This document shows positions 31,798 through 42,904 of a stretch of 64,000 nt of DNA, piece after piece. The DNA lies in the NCBI GenBank assembly GCA_963842065.1, contig CAWJEW010000006.1:248001-312000 (forward strand). Direction: 5' to 3'. This DNA is from CAITWD01 sp963842065. Its GTDB lineage: Bacteria > Actinomycetota > Thermoleophilia > Miltoncostaeales > Miltoncostaeaceae. Position 1 is the stretch's first letter. Each line of letters starts with the position of its first letter. Position numbers and translations under genes: made by a program. Below the pieces are notes generated by a model. The model did not search any database. It was not told where the DNA came from and saw only the letters and a list, made by a program, of their open reading frames with translations.

Positions 31798-32419
31798 CAC
31801 CCAGCCCCTCCTTCGTGAGCTGCGCCGATCCGCGGGCAAATGCCCGGGCGCGGACGACCAACCATTCGTGGAAGCGTCGGTCCGGCGTCAGCTCCGGATG
31901 AAAACTGAGGCCCAGCAGCGATCCGTCGCTCACGGCCACCGCGTGCCCGTTGTGGCGTGCGTGAACCCGCACGCCGTCCCCGACCCGCTCGATGATCGGC
32001 GCCCGGATGAACACCGCGTCGAGCGGCCCTTCGCCGATGCCGTCGACGGTAAGCTCGGTCTCGAAGGACGCGATCTGCCGACCGTAGCCGTTGCGCCGCA
32101 CACCGATATCGAGGCCTCCGAGAAGGGGCGGGTCGCCGTCGACGATCTCGTCGGCCAGTGCGATCAGTCCCGCGCACGTGCCCAGGATCGGCAGGCCGCG
32201 CCTGCGGGCGGCGCGCAGCGCATCGACGAGCCCCGAGTCCCCTGCGACCCGACGCAGGGTGGTCGTCTCGCCGCCGGGGATGACGAGCCCGTCGAGCCCC
32301 GCCAGGCCCGCCTCGTCGCGCACCCGCACGGGGACGGCGCCGACCTCCCGCAGTGCCTGTTCATGCTCGGCCACGGCGCCCTGGACGGCGAGTACTCCGA
32401 TGCGCGGTCGGCGTGCCAT
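31787..32419 (-). CDS. pdxT: Pyridoxal 5'-phosphate synthase glutaminase subunit
   Basis: 210 residues from ATG 32419 (MARRPRIGVLAVQGAVAEH). Class I glutaminase that feeds ammonia to PdxS. Catalytic Cys in LGTCAGLIALADE (about 84), His/Glu in FHPELTPD near the C-terminus, and oxyanion loop GGETTTLRR. Overlaps yebC by 11 nt. Slightly longer than the usual 195. Confidence 0.96.
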   Translation of the reverse strand: MARRPRIGVLAVQGAVAEHEQALREVGAVPVRVRDEAGLAGLDGLVIPGGETTTLRRVAGDSGLVDALRAARRRGLPILGTCAGLIALADEIVDGDPPLLGGLDIGVRRNGYGRQIASFETELTVDGIGEGPLDAVFIRAPIIERVGDGVRVHARHNGHAVAVSDGSLLGLSFHPELTPDRRFHEWLVVRARAFARGSAQLTKEGLGVGA

Positions 32420-32429
32420 CGACTCCGGT

Positions 32430-33335
32430 CTACCAGCCACGCGTCTGCAGCAGCTCACCTTCGCCCAGGGAGCTGATCTCGATGCCGGGCATGGCGTCCT
32501 TCAGGCCCGCCGACACGCGCGCGAGGACGGCCGGATCGTTGTAGTGGGTGACCGCCTCGACGATCGCGCGGGCACGCGCAGCCGGGTCCTCGCTCTTGAA
32601 AATGCCGCTGCCGACGAAGACCCCGTCCGCGCCGAGCTGCATCATGAGCGCGGCGTCGGCGGGCGTCGCGATCCCCCCCGCCGAGAAGTTGACCACCGGC
32701 AGCTGTCCGGTCTGGGCGACCATGACGACCAGCTCGTAGGGAGCACGCAGATCCTTGGCGGCCGCAGACAGCTCGTCGGCGCGGCACGCGCCAAGCCGGG
32801 CGATCCCGCCGTGGATGGCGCGCATGTGGCGCACGGCCTCGACCACGTTGCCGGTGCCGGCCTCGCCCTTCGTGCGGATCATGGCTGCGCCTTCGTTGAT
32901 ACGGCGCAGGGCCTCGCCCAGGTCTGTGGCGCCACACACGAACGGCACCTCGAACGCGTGCTTGTCGACGTGGTTGGCCTCGTCGGCCGGGGTGAGGACC
33001 TCGGACTCGTCGACGTAATCGATCTCCAGGCTCTGCAGGATCTGGGCCTCGACGAAGTGGCCGATCCGGCACTTGGCCATCACCGGGATCGAGACAGCCT
33101 CTTTGATGCCGGTGATCAGATCGGGATCGCTCATCCGCGCGACGCCGCCGTGGGCCCGGATATCTGCCGGAATGCGCTCGAGCGCCATCACCGCGCAGGC
33201 GCCCGCCGCTTCCGCGATGCGCGCCTGCTCGGCGTTCACCACGTCCATGATGACCCCGCCTTTGAGCATCTGCGCGAGCCCGCTCTTGACGCGCATGGTC
33301 CCCGTGCGCCCGTTGGCCCCGGACTGATCTGCCAC
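32430..33335 (-). CDS. pdxS: Pyridoxal 5'-phosphate synthase, lyase subunit
   Basis: 301 residues. Builds vitamin B6 from ribose 5-phosphate, glyceraldehyde 3-phosphate and ammonia. Family landmarks: KSGLAQMLKGGVIMDVVNAEQARIAE, the catalytic lysine of VMAKCRIGH, and GTGNVVEAVRHMR, GGIATPADAALMMQLGADGVFVGSGIF. GTG 33335 follows AAGGGG by 5 nt; GTG 33341 lies too close to it. A TACACT box (33381-33376) upstream could be its -10. Ten nt before pdxT. Confidence 0.97.
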   Translation of the reverse strand: MADQSGANGRTGTMRVKSGLAQMLKGGVIMDVVNAEQARIAEAAGACAVMALERIPADIRAHGGVARMSDPDLITGIKEAVSIPVMAKCRIGHFVEAQILQSLEIDYVDESEVLTPADEANHVDKHAFEVPFVCGATDLGEALRRINEGAAMIRTKGEAGTGNVVEAVRHMRAIHGGIARLGACRADELSAAAKDLRAPYELVVMVAQTGQLPVVNFSAGGIATPADAALMMQLGADGVFVGSGIFKSEDPAARARAIVEAVTHYNDPAVLARVSAGLKDAMPGIEISSLGEGELLQTRGW

Positions 33336-33409
33336 ACCCACCCCTTACATTCGGACAATCGTGGTCGCTCCGGCCAGTGTAGCCGACCTCGATCCCGCCG
33401 CAGGAGGGC

Positions 33410-34261
33410 CTACGCGCCGATGGCGCTGAGCTCGCGCTCCCCGTTCTCGTCGGGCCGGGACGCTCCGCGCCGCACGGCGGATTCCACGAGCACGACCAGT
33501 GCTTGGGCGACGGCGACGAGAGCCACCAGGCTCGGTGCGCCGGCACGGACGTCGGCCGGCACCACACGGGCCAGAGGCAGGCGGGCGAGCGACGACAGGC
33601 TTGAGTCGACCAGGGCTGCGGCGGGCACGTTGGCGGTGCGGGCGGCCTCGATGGCCGCCTGAGCAACCTGCGCCTCGCGGCCGATGCTGACCGCCAGCAC
33701 CGCACCGTTGGGCGCCAGGGCCTCAAGCCAGGCGCGGTCGGGCAGGTCAAGTCCCGTCACCGCCACGGCGGGCACGCCGACGCGAGCCAGGCGGTCGACC
33801 AGGAGCCCAACGACCACCCGGGCGTGGCCGTCGCCGGCAACCACCACCGGCCGGCGGCCGGCCAGGGCCTGCGCAAGCGGGCCGAGCCCGCGCTGGCCGA
33901 GGCGGTCGGCCGTGTCCTCGAGGGCGTGGCGTTCGGCGGCGAGCGCGGATGCGACGCTGTCGGAACCGCCGATCAGCCCAAACCGATGTTCGCGGGCCGC
34001 CACCGGGAGCCACGGGCGTTGATCACGCCGTACCAGCTGCTGGAGATCCGGGTACCCGTTATAGCCAAGCGCCTGGGCGAAGCGCACCACGGTGGCCGGG
34101 CTGCAGTGCGCGGCACGGGCGACCTCGTGCGCCGACATGAGCGGCAGGTCGGACAGGTGATCGGCCACGTATCGCGCGAGCGCCTGCTGCGCCGGGCTGA
34201 ACCCGTCGTAGTCGCGCCGGAGGCGTTCGCGGAGGGTTTCGATATCTGAGGGCATGGGCAT
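33410..34261 (-). CDS. RpiR/MurR-family transcriptional regulator
   Basis: 283 residues. N-terminal helix-turn-helix of the RpiR type (FSPAQQALARYVADHLSDLPLMSAHEVARAAHCSPATVVRFAQALGYNGYPDLQQLV, about 20-75) and a C-terminal SIS sugar-phosphate-binding domain (about 120-250; GDGHARVVVGLLVDRLARVGVPAVAVTG). Relatives sense phosphosugars. ATG 34261 or 34255; no ribosome binding site seen, so possibly leaderless. It is divergent from the K+ channel gene and no sugar genes are near, so its regulon is unknown. Confidence 0.88.
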   Translation of the reverse strand: MPMPSDIETLRERLRRDYDGFSPAQQALARYVADHLSDLPLMSAHEVARAAHCSPATVVRFAQALGYNGYPDLQQLVRRDQRPWLPVAAREHRFGLIGGSDSVASALAAERHALEDTADRLGQRGLGPLAQALAGRRPVVVAGDGHARVVVGLLVDRLARVGVPAVAVTGLDLPDRAWLEALAPNGAVLAVSIGREAQVAQAAIEAARTANVPAAALVDSSLSSLARLPLARVVPADVRAGAPSLVALVAVAQALVVLVESAVRRGASRPDENGERELSAIGA

Positions 34262-34445
34262 GTCGACGATTTGGTTCGCCGTCGAGGCGCGCTCCCCTAC
34301 ACGATGTGGGCGGGAAGTTTTCGGACGCCGGATTCGGTCCCGCTGTCGATGATATGGAGATCCCGTTCGGCGGGAGAACAGACATTGCCCCCGATTGCCC
34401 GCCCGGATGGGGGGCGACGTCCGCCGCGGGCGGGACAATCAGGGC
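34262..34445. other. Divergent intergenic region, RpiR regulator / K+ channel
   Basis: 184 nt between divergent starts. No clear palindromic operator or -35/-10 pair found. Confidence 0.35.
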
Positions 34446-35453
34446 GTGTCGACTCCCGAGACGACGAGCTTGGCGATCTTCATCCGCCGCTTCCGGATCC
34501 CGGTCGCGCTCATTGCCGGTGTCTGCGTGTTTGGCGTCGCTGGGTACATGGTTCTGCTCCATTGGAGCTTCCGTGACGCGGTCTTCATGACCGTTATCAC
34601 CCTGAGCACCATCGGGTATCAGGAGGTTCGGCCCCTGGGGCCCGGGGGGGATGCGTTTACCACCCTCGTGATCGTCATGGGACTCGTCTCGGTGTTCGCG
34701 CTGCTGGCGGCGACGACCGAGCTAATTGCCTCGGGGGAACTTGAGCGTACGGTGAGGAGAAGTCGCGTGAAGCGTGAAATTGGCGGGCTCTACGACCACT
34801 TTGTCGTCTGCGGTTACGGTCGGGTCGGGCGGGCGGCGACCGAGGAGTTCCGGAGGCTGGGGCTTCCGATCGTCGTCATTGACACCGACCATGAGTTGGG
34901 CGCTGAGCTCGACGATGCGCGCATCCCGCACGTGATCGCCGACGCCACCCGGGAGGCGACGCTCCTGCAGGCCGGCATCGCACGGGCCCGGGGGCTCGTG
35001 TGTGCGGTCGACTCCGTCGCGCTGAACGTCTACATCGCGCTCAGTGCACGGGCCGTGCGCGAAGACCTGACAATCGTCGCTCGGGCTACGGACCTGGAAT
35101 CGATCGACCGGCTCTACCGCGCCGGCGCGAACCGCGTGATCCAGCCGTATGCGGTCTCCGGCCGGATGCTCGCCGCGGTGTCGGTGCGTCCCGCGGTCAT
35201 CGACTTCATGGACCTGGTCGCCATCAGCCCGGATCTTCGGCTCGAGGAGATTGAGGTACGCCAGCACGGTGTGCTCGAGGGGATCGCCGTGGGTGACGTG
35301 CCCACTCGCTTCCGCGGGGTCGTGATCCTCGCCGTGCGCGGCGGCACATCGACCGTCATGAAGCCCGCCCCGGATCCGGATGTCGTGCTCAGCACCGGCG
35401 ATGTGGTGGTCGCGCTGGGCGCGGTAACCGCGCTCGGCGAGCTCGCCCGCTAA
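34446..35453 (+). CDS. Two-helix potassium channel with RCK (TrkA-N/TrkA-C) domains
   Basis: 335 residues from GTG 34446. First membrane helix (about 19-38), pore loop, second helix (about 75-97), then a cytosolic RCK domain beginning VVCGYGRVGRAATEEF (about 117-132) with an Asp at the end of the second strand (VIDTD) and a C-terminal TrkA-C-like domain. The filter reads STIGYQEV instead of the usual TVGYGD: the second Gly-Asp is Gln-Glu, which may change selectivity or gating. It is convergent with meaB and overlaps it by 4 nt. Confidence 0.9.
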   Translation: MSTPETTSLAIFIRRFRIPVALIAGVCVFGVAGYMVLLHWSFRDAVFMTVITLSTIGYQEVRPLGPGGDAFTTLVIVMGLVSVFALLAATTELIASGELERTVRRSRVKREIGGLYDHFVVCGYGRVGRAATEEFRRLGLPIVVIDTDHELGAELDDARIPHVIADATREATLLQAGIARARGLVCAVDSVALNVYIALSARAVREDLTIVARATDLESIDRLYRAGANRVIQPYAVSGRMLAAVSVRPAVIDFMDLVAISPDLRLEEIEVRQHGVLEGIAVGDVPTRFRGVVILAVRGGTSTVMKPAPDPDVVLSTGDVVVALGAVTALGELAR

Positions 35454-36438
35454 CCTGCCTCGCCGCGCAGGTCGGCGAGAAGCTGCGCGGCCGCGAGGTG
35501 CGGCAGCAGCAGGCCGTCGGCCACTTGGCGTTCGAGCTCCCGTCCGCGATCGCCCGCGGACTGGGCGGCGTGCTCGCGCAGACCCTGGGCGACTTCGTCC
35601 CACATCCACGCGCGCGCCTGATCGGCGCGCAGGCGTGCGAGCTCACCTGAGGCCGACAGCGCGTCCCAGCGGGTCGTGACCGCGTCCCAGAGCTCGGGCA
35701 CTCCGGTGCCCTCGATCGCGGAGACGCCGAGCGCGGAGGCGGGCAGGCCCGCGTGCCGGGGGATCATCAGCCCGATGGCGCTGCGGTACTCGGCGACCGC
35801 CTGCTGGGCGCGTGCAACGAGCTCGCCGTCGCACTTGTTGACGACGACGAGATCGGCGAGTTCCATGATCCCGCGCTTGATGCCCTGCAGCTGATCGCCT
35901 CCTGCAGGCGCCACCAGCAGCACAAACAGATCCGTCATGCCGGACACGGCGGTCTCGGACTGTCCGACGCCGACGGTCTCGACGATGATCCGCCGGAAGC
36001 CCGCGGCCTCGCACAGGTGCAGCGCCTCGCGGGTGCGCCGGGCCACGCCGCCGAGGGTCACGCCGGCCGGCGAGGGACGGATAAAGGCCCGCTCGTCGCG
36101 GGCGAGTTCGACCATGCGGGTCTTGTCGCCGAGGATCGACCCCCCGGACCGCGCACTGGACGGGTCGACCGCAAGTACCGCGACGCGCTCACCGGATCCG
36201 ATGATGACCTGGCCAAGCGCCTCGATGAGCGTGCTCTTGCCCACACCCGGAGCCCCGGAGATGCCGATGCGCACGACGTCCGGCGCCGCCGCGGGTAGCG
36301 CCTCAAACAGCCGCTCGGCCGCCTCGCGATGATCGGAGCGTGTCGACTCGACCAAGGTGATGGCCTGTGCGAGGGCGCGCCGGTCCTGCTGGATGATGCC
36401 CGTTGCGAGCGCCTCGACATCCACGGGGCGCTCGTCGG

Positions 36439-36442
<4 letters not shown>
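35450..36442 (-). CDS. meaB: Methylmalonyl-CoA mutase-associated GTPase MeaB
   Basis: 330 residues. G3E-family GTPase that guards and reloads adenosylcobalamin on the mutase. Walker A GAPGVGKSTLIEALG (about 62-76), DPSSARSGGSILGDKTRM, switch ETVGVGQSE, and NKCD for guanine (about 198-201). ATG 36442 overlaps the mutase stop (ATGA), so stoichiometric synthesis is likely. Confidence 0.96.
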
Positions 36443-38595
<2,153 letters not shown>

Positions 38596-38703
38596 GAATT
38601 CCCCTGTCCGGGTCAACGTGCCCGCCAAGGATATGCCGTTTGACGCCTCCGGGTGGCCGATTCGCGGCCACCCGCGCGCCTGGCCCGGAGGCCGGGCGCG
38701 CGG

Positions 38704-40164
38704 TCAGACCTGGACGGTGCGGGTCACGCGGCGGATCAACAGCAGGGTGCAGATCAGACCCATCAGGGCCGTGGCGGCGCCGACGTAGAACGCAGCCTGG
38801 AACCCGTCCACGAGCCCCTGCGGCGCGGCCGCCACGGCGGCCACCTTGGCGTTACCGCCGGCGGCCACCGCCGAGTTGACGGCGCTCGTGATGTGATTCG
38901 TCGACACGGTGTCGGCGATGGTGGACAGCACGGCGACGCCGACCGCACCGCCGACCTGCTGGGAGGTGTTGATCAGGCCCGAAGCGGCCCCGGCCAGAGA
39001 CCCGGTGACGCCCTGGAGGGCCGCGATCGACACCGGGACGAAGGCGAAGCCCAGCCCGACGCCCGCGAGGATGAAGCCCGGCACGAGGTCGCGGATGTAG
39101 GTGCCGTCGACCCGCAGGTTGGTGAAGTAGAGCAGCCCCATCGTCAGCAGCAGCATCCCGATGGCAAGGATTGGCCGCACCCCGAATCGGGTCACCAGTG
39201 CCTGCGAGACCCCGGCGGCGACGACGATGACGCCGGCCAGCAGGAGGTAGCGCAGACCCACACCGAGGGCGTCGATCCGGAGCACCTGCTGCATGTAGAG
39301 CGACAGGAAAAAGAACGTCGCGAAGATGGACGATCCCAACAGGAAGCCGACGACGTTGGCGCCGGTCACGCTGCGGTTTCGGAAAATCCGCAGCGGCAGG
39401 ATTGGGTCGTTCACGCGGGCCTCGATCACCACGAACCCGACGATGAGGATGGCCGCGGCGATGAGCGAGGCAATCGTGACGCCACTCGACCAGGAGGCCG
39501 TCTGGGCGTGTGTGAGGCCGAAAATGAGCAACGCCAACCCGCCGGTGATGGACACCGAGCCCGCGATGTCCAACCGGCCGCCGAGGGCGCCCCTGGATTC
39601 CGGAATGAAGCGCGGCGTCAGCACCAGCACGCACAGGCCAATCGGCACGTTGACCAGGAAGATCCAGCGCCACGACAGGTACTGGACGAGGATCCCGCCG
39701 GCCAGGACGCCGACGGCACCGCCAACACCGGCGATCGCTCCCCACACCCCCAGGGCGCGGTTGCGTTCACTGCCTTCGCGGAATGTCGTCATCAGAATCG
39801 ACAGCGCGCCCGGGGAAATGATGGCGGCGCCGACGCCCTGGAATGCGCGCGAGAGGATCAGCATCAGTTCCGACTGCGCGAACCCGCACAGGGCCGAGCC
39901 GCAGGTGAAGACCACGAGCCCCACCATGAAGACGCGACGGCGTCCAAGCAGGTCGGCCGCACGCCCCCCGAGCAGCAGCAGTCCACCAAACGTGAGCGTG
40001 TACGCGCTCAGGATCCACTGCAGGTTTGCTTGCGAAAACGCGAGCGAGTGCTTGATCGAGTTCAGCGCGACGTTCACGATCGAGACGTCGATCACGAGGA
40101 TGAACTGGGTCAGGCTCAGCAGGACGAGCACGATCAGTCCGCGCGACTGCAGGCGATCGGTCAC
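38704..40164 (-). CDS. MFS drug:H+ antiporter, DHA2 (EmrB/QacA) family
   Basis: 486 residues, about 14 membrane segments. Start VTDRLQSRGLIVLVLLSLTQFILVIDVSIVNVAL is typical of the family (Asp in helix 1). Motif A GGRAADLLGRRRVF (about 65-78), motif C-like GAIAGVGGAVGVLAGG (about 145-160). GTG 40164 follows AAGGA. No regulator is adjacent. Substrates of this family range from antiseptics to antibiotics and cannot be deduced. Confidence 0.92.
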   Translation of the reverse strand: MTDRLQSRGLIVLVLLSLTQFILVIDVSIVNVALNSIKHSLAFSQANLQWILSAYTLTFGGLLLLGGRAADLLGRRRVFMVGLVVFTCGSALCGFAQSELMLILSRAFQGVGAAIISPGALSILMTTFREGSERNRALGVWGAIAGVGGAVGVLAGGILVQYLSWRWIFLVNVPIGLCVLVLTPRFIPESRGALGGRLDIAGSVSITGGLALLIFGLTHAQTASWSSGVTIASLIAAAILIVGFVVIEARVNDPILPLRIFRNRSVTGANVVGFLLGSSIFATFFFLSLYMQQVLRIDALGVGLRYLLLAGVIVVAAGVSQALVTRFGVRPILAIGMLLLTMGLLYFTNLRVDGTYIRDLVPGFILAGVGLGFAFVPVSIAALQGVTGSLAGAASGLINTSQQVGGAVGVAVLSTIADTVSTNHITSAVNSAVAAGGNAKVAAVAAAPQGLVDGFQAAFYVGAATALMGLICTLLLIRRVTRTVQV

Positions 40165-40352
40165 GGGGTTCCTTTCGGGGGAGTCGAGCGCGGGCGCGGT
40201 CGGCGGCGGCACCGCGCATGCAGCGCAATCCTGTCAGATGGCCCAGACCTCGCGCCCCCGGGCAGGGCCGGGTCCGCAGGGGGATGGCGCGGTCCGGTCG
40301 GCTACCATCCGAACGACAGCGACGCACCCTCCCTGACGACCATGGAGCTCTC

Positions 40353-40664
40353 GTGAGCACGACACCGCCTCCGCCCCGGCCCGGCGACACCAACGAGGAT
40401 CCGCCGCCCATCGAGACCTTCACCCACTACGACCAGGCCAAGGATGCGTACCACTGCTCCTACGGCCCGGTGCGCCACGCCCGCACCGTGTGGGATCCGG
40501 AGCGCGAGATCCAGGTGCGCCTCGATGAGACCAGTAACCAGGTCATCGGGTTCTCGATCCCCAACTTCACCGAGTGGCACACGGCGCACGCGGACGCTGA
40601 CGGTTTTTTCGACGTCGACCTGCCGTCGTTCTGGCCGGGTGAGATCGGTAGCACCTCGCCCTAG
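40353..40664 (+). CDS. Hypothetical protein, possibly DUF2283-like
   Basis: 103 residues from GTG 40353 with GGAG 5 nt upstream. The middle (WDPEREIQVRLDETSNQVIGFSIPNF) has the YDxxxDxLyvRL...EIVGIEI rhythm of DUF2283 proteins, but the match is weak. Pro-rich N-terminus. The stop codon lies in the loop of a 5-bp hairpin (40657-40671). Convergent with the next gene 7 nt away. Confidence 0.6.
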   Translation: MSTTPPPPRPGDTNEDPPPIETFTHYDQAKDAYHCSYGPVRHARTVWDPEREIQVRLDETSNQVIGFSIPNFTEWHTAHADADGFFDVDLPSFWPGEIGSTSP

Positions 40665-40671
40665 ACGGGCG
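40657..40671. terminator. Small hairpin with the stop codon in its loop
   Basis: CGCCC (40657-40661) pairs with GGGCG (40667-40671); the 5-nt loop TAGAC carries the plus-strand stop. Placed between two convergent gene ends. Short stem and no T-run, so termination is uncertain. Confidence 0.35.
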
Positions 40672-40974
40672 CTATGACGCCAGGAGCCGGGAGATCCCAC
40701 CCGGACCGGCGCGCAACAGCGCAGCCGACCGGCGCGCATCCCGGGCCTGTTCACGGAGCCGCCGCTCGCTGAGCTGGTCCCCGGCCACGCGTTCCTGCTC
40801 AGCCTGGTCCTCCCAGTCGTCTGCCAGCTGCTCGAGCCGTAGCGCCATCCGCTCGTTTCGACTCAAGCGTGCCTGTCGGGCCTTCGGGTGTGCACCGTGC
40901 GTGAAGAGCGTCATCTGCTCGTCGCCTTGCGCCTGGTCGGTCCGGCGCTGCGGTGCGTGCTCGGGCGGGTGCAT
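40672..40974 (-). CDS. Small charged helical protein
   Basis: 100 residues from ATG 40974, which has GGGAGG 8 nt upstream; ATG 40998 is in frame further up without such a site. Mostly charged helix (RLSRNERMALRLEQLADDWEDQAEQERVAGDQLSERRLREQARDAR), a likely coiled coil, with an N-terminal His/Pro-rich part. No family recognised. Confidence 0.55.
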   Translation of the reverse strand: MHPPEHAPQRRTDQAQGDEQMTLFTHGAHPKARQARLSRNERMALRLEQLADDWEDQAEQERVAGDQLSERRLREQARDARRSAALLRAGPGGISRLLAS

Positions 40975-41035
40975 CGCGTCTGCCTCCCTGTCGAACATCT
41001 GTTCCCAGACTAGCGCAGGGCGCGGACGGCTCGCC

Positions 41036-41731
41036 CTAGCTGCCGACGACCACCCTGGCATCGCCGTCACCTGAGCTGGCATAGATCGACCGCGGGGATT
41101 TCGGAGAGGAGACCAGGCCGATGACCTCATGCGTTCCGGCGCCGGAATTGGCGTTGATCGCATACGCGGCTTTGGGAAGAGTGACCGTGGTGACGCCGGT
41201 CTCGGTACGGGCGTGGACGAACGTCGGCGGCGCGCTGAAGGTGAGCGTGATGTTGCCATTCAGGCTGTATGCGGTCACCGACGGCGAGGGCCCCGTGTAC
41301 ACGAAGTTGCCGGTGTCGCTGTTGGAGTACACGCTGCCGGTCATCCCGCTGATCGTCAGCAGCCCGCGCTGGGCGGTCGCGTTGATCGGGGTGCCCGCCG
41401 GCGCGGTGATCGTAAAGTCGGCGCTGCAGGAGATGAATGCCAGCATCGGGCAGTTTGCGAGGACCGTGAGCGTCCCCTTGCTCAGCCGCTCGGTGACCGA
41501 GGGCCCGGTGAACACGAACCGCTTCTGGTCGGCGACGGTTGCGACCCCGGCCGGGCCGTTGCGGATGGTCACGGACCCGCGTTCGGTGTTGACCACGATG
41601 TTGTTGATCGGCCCGGCGAACGTGCTGGTCTGGTTGGTCGTCTGGGTGAACACGACGATGAGCACCGCGCCCATGATGAACACCACGACGATGGCCGCGG
41701 CAAGGTATCCGAAAAAGCGCCACTTACGCAC
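41036..41731 (-). CDS. Membrane-anchored protein with DUF4097-like beta-repeat domain
   Basis: 231 residues, GTG start. One N-terminal membrane segment (about 8-30, YLAAAIVVVFIMGAVLIVVF). The rest is exposed outside and made of short beta strands with the 'IxxxxERGSVTIRNG...GTLTV...ITLTF...GVTTVTLP' pattern seen in putative adhesin/DUF4097 proteins. Two Cys (about 93 and 102) may form a disulfide. Function unknown. Divergent from thiL. Confidence 0.72.
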   Translation of the reverse strand: MRKWRFFGYLAAAIVVVFIMGAVLIVVFTQTTNQTSTFAGPINNIVVNTERGSVTIRNGPAGVATVADQKRFVFTGPSVTERLSKGTLTVLANCPMLAFISCSADFTITAPAGTPINATAQRGLLTISGMTGSVYSNSDTGNFVYTGPSPSVTAYSLNGNITLTFSAPPTFVHARTETGVTTVTLPKAAYAINANSGAGTHEVIGLVSSPKSPRSIYASSGDGDARVVVGS

Positions 41732-41914
41732 GTCGGCGAGGGTACGCGACGCAGGCGGCGTCTGCCCGGCATCGGGGTCCAGCAGGGCCCCTGCGCCCGA
41801 ACGTGCACGTCATTCGGCCCACGTGCGGGCGGGAGGGTCGCACGGGCTGGTGTAGCCTCGGACGACGCCCCCCGGCCCGCGGCGGGCCATGATTGCACGG
41901 GAAGCGCGCCGTCC

Positions 41915-42871
41915 ATGTCGGAATCCGCCGTCCTTCAGCAGATCATTGCGGTGCTTGGCACGCGGCCCGGCGTCCAAGTCGGCATCGGCGACGACACGGC
42001 CGTGCTGGCCACCGATCCGCCGCTCCTGGTCGCCCACGACATGTTCATCGAAGACGTCCACTTCCGCTGGACCACGCATTCCCGTGCGGATATCGGCTAC
42101 GCCGCGCTCGCGGTGAACCTCTCCGACATCGCGGCGATGGGCGGCGAACCCGTCGCCGCCCTCGTCGGTCTGGCGGGCCCCTCGGGCGCCTTCGGCCCCG
42201 CGGACATCCGCGAGCTGTACGAGTCGATGGAACAGCTCGCCCGCGCGACGGGCTGCACGATCATCGGCGGCGATATCTCGCGAGCCAAGGAGACGGTGGT
42301 CGGCGTCACGATCATCGGACGGATGCCCCCGGGGGTCGCGCCGGTCCTCCGCTCGGGCGCGCGGCCCGGGCAAATGGTGTGCGTCACCGGGCCGCTCGGC
42401 CGCTCGGCCGCCGGCCGGCTCCTACTCGACGATCCGCCTCGGCGTCCCGGCACCGCGGCGTCAGGGCTCGTTGCGGCCCATCGGCGCCCTGTGCCGCGTT
42501 TGGCGGCCGGCGTAGCCCTGGCCAGGTCCGGGGCAACGGCGATGATGGATATCTCGGACGGGCTCTGCCTGGACGCGCAACGCATGGCACTCGCCTCCGG
42601 CGTGCGGATCACCATCGACTTGGACCGCGTGCCGATCGGTGACGGCGTGGCGGGCGTCGCGCGCGACGCCCGCATCGACGCGGCCGAGTTCGCAAGCACC
42701 GGCGGCGAGGATTACGAGCTGCTGGTCGCGATCGATCCGCCGCTGGTGGCGCACGCCGGGGTCGCGCTGACGCCGGTGGGCACGGCCACCGCTGGCGATC
42801 CCGGCCTGGTGACGCTCCGCCACGGGCGGCCAGTGGGTTTGGCGCACCTGGGCTGGGACCACGTCGGCTAG
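41915..42871 (+). CDS. thiL: Thiamine-monophosphate kinase
   Basis: 318 residues. Phosphorylates thiamine phosphate to the active cofactor. PurM-like ATPase: GIGDDTAVL (about 23-31), VNLSDIAAMGGEP (about 69-81, metal site), GGDISRAK, and MDISDGLCLDAQRM (about 210-223). ATG 41915 gives the family start with GDD at the right distance. No other thiamine gene is near and I see no TPP riboswitch in the leader. The stop codon is within a strong hairpin. Confidence 0.93.
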   Translation: MSESAVLQQIIAVLGTRPGVQVGIGDDTAVLATDPPLLVAHDMFIEDVHFRWTTHSRADIGYAALAVNLSDIAAMGGEPVAALVGLAGPSGAFGPADIRELYESMEQLARATGCTIIGGDISRAKETVVGVTIIGRMPPGVAPVLRSGARPGQMVCVTGPLGRSAAGRLLLDDPPRRPGTAASGLVAAHRRPVPRLAAGVALARSGATAMMDISDGLCLDAQRMALASGVRITIDLDRVPIGDGVAGVARDARIDAAEFASTGGEDYELLVAIDPPLVAHAGVALTPVGTATAGDPGLVTLRHGRPVGLAHLGWDHVG

Positions 42872-42896
42872 CGACCCCGGGCGGTCGCTAGCCGAC
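42863..42896. terminator. Strong bidirectional hairpin over the thiL stop codon
   Basis: Perfect 14-bp inverted repeat (42863-42876 with 42883-42896) and a 6-nt loop. The thiL stop TAG (42869-42871) is in the 5' arm; ftsH ends at 42905 from the other side. No T-run, but the stem is long enough to act both ways. Confidence 0.7.
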
Positions 42897-42904
42897 GTTC
42901 CTTC

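Noticed and set aside
41732..41914. TPP riboswitch expected before thiL
   Set aside because: No CTGAGA/ACCTGA boxes found.
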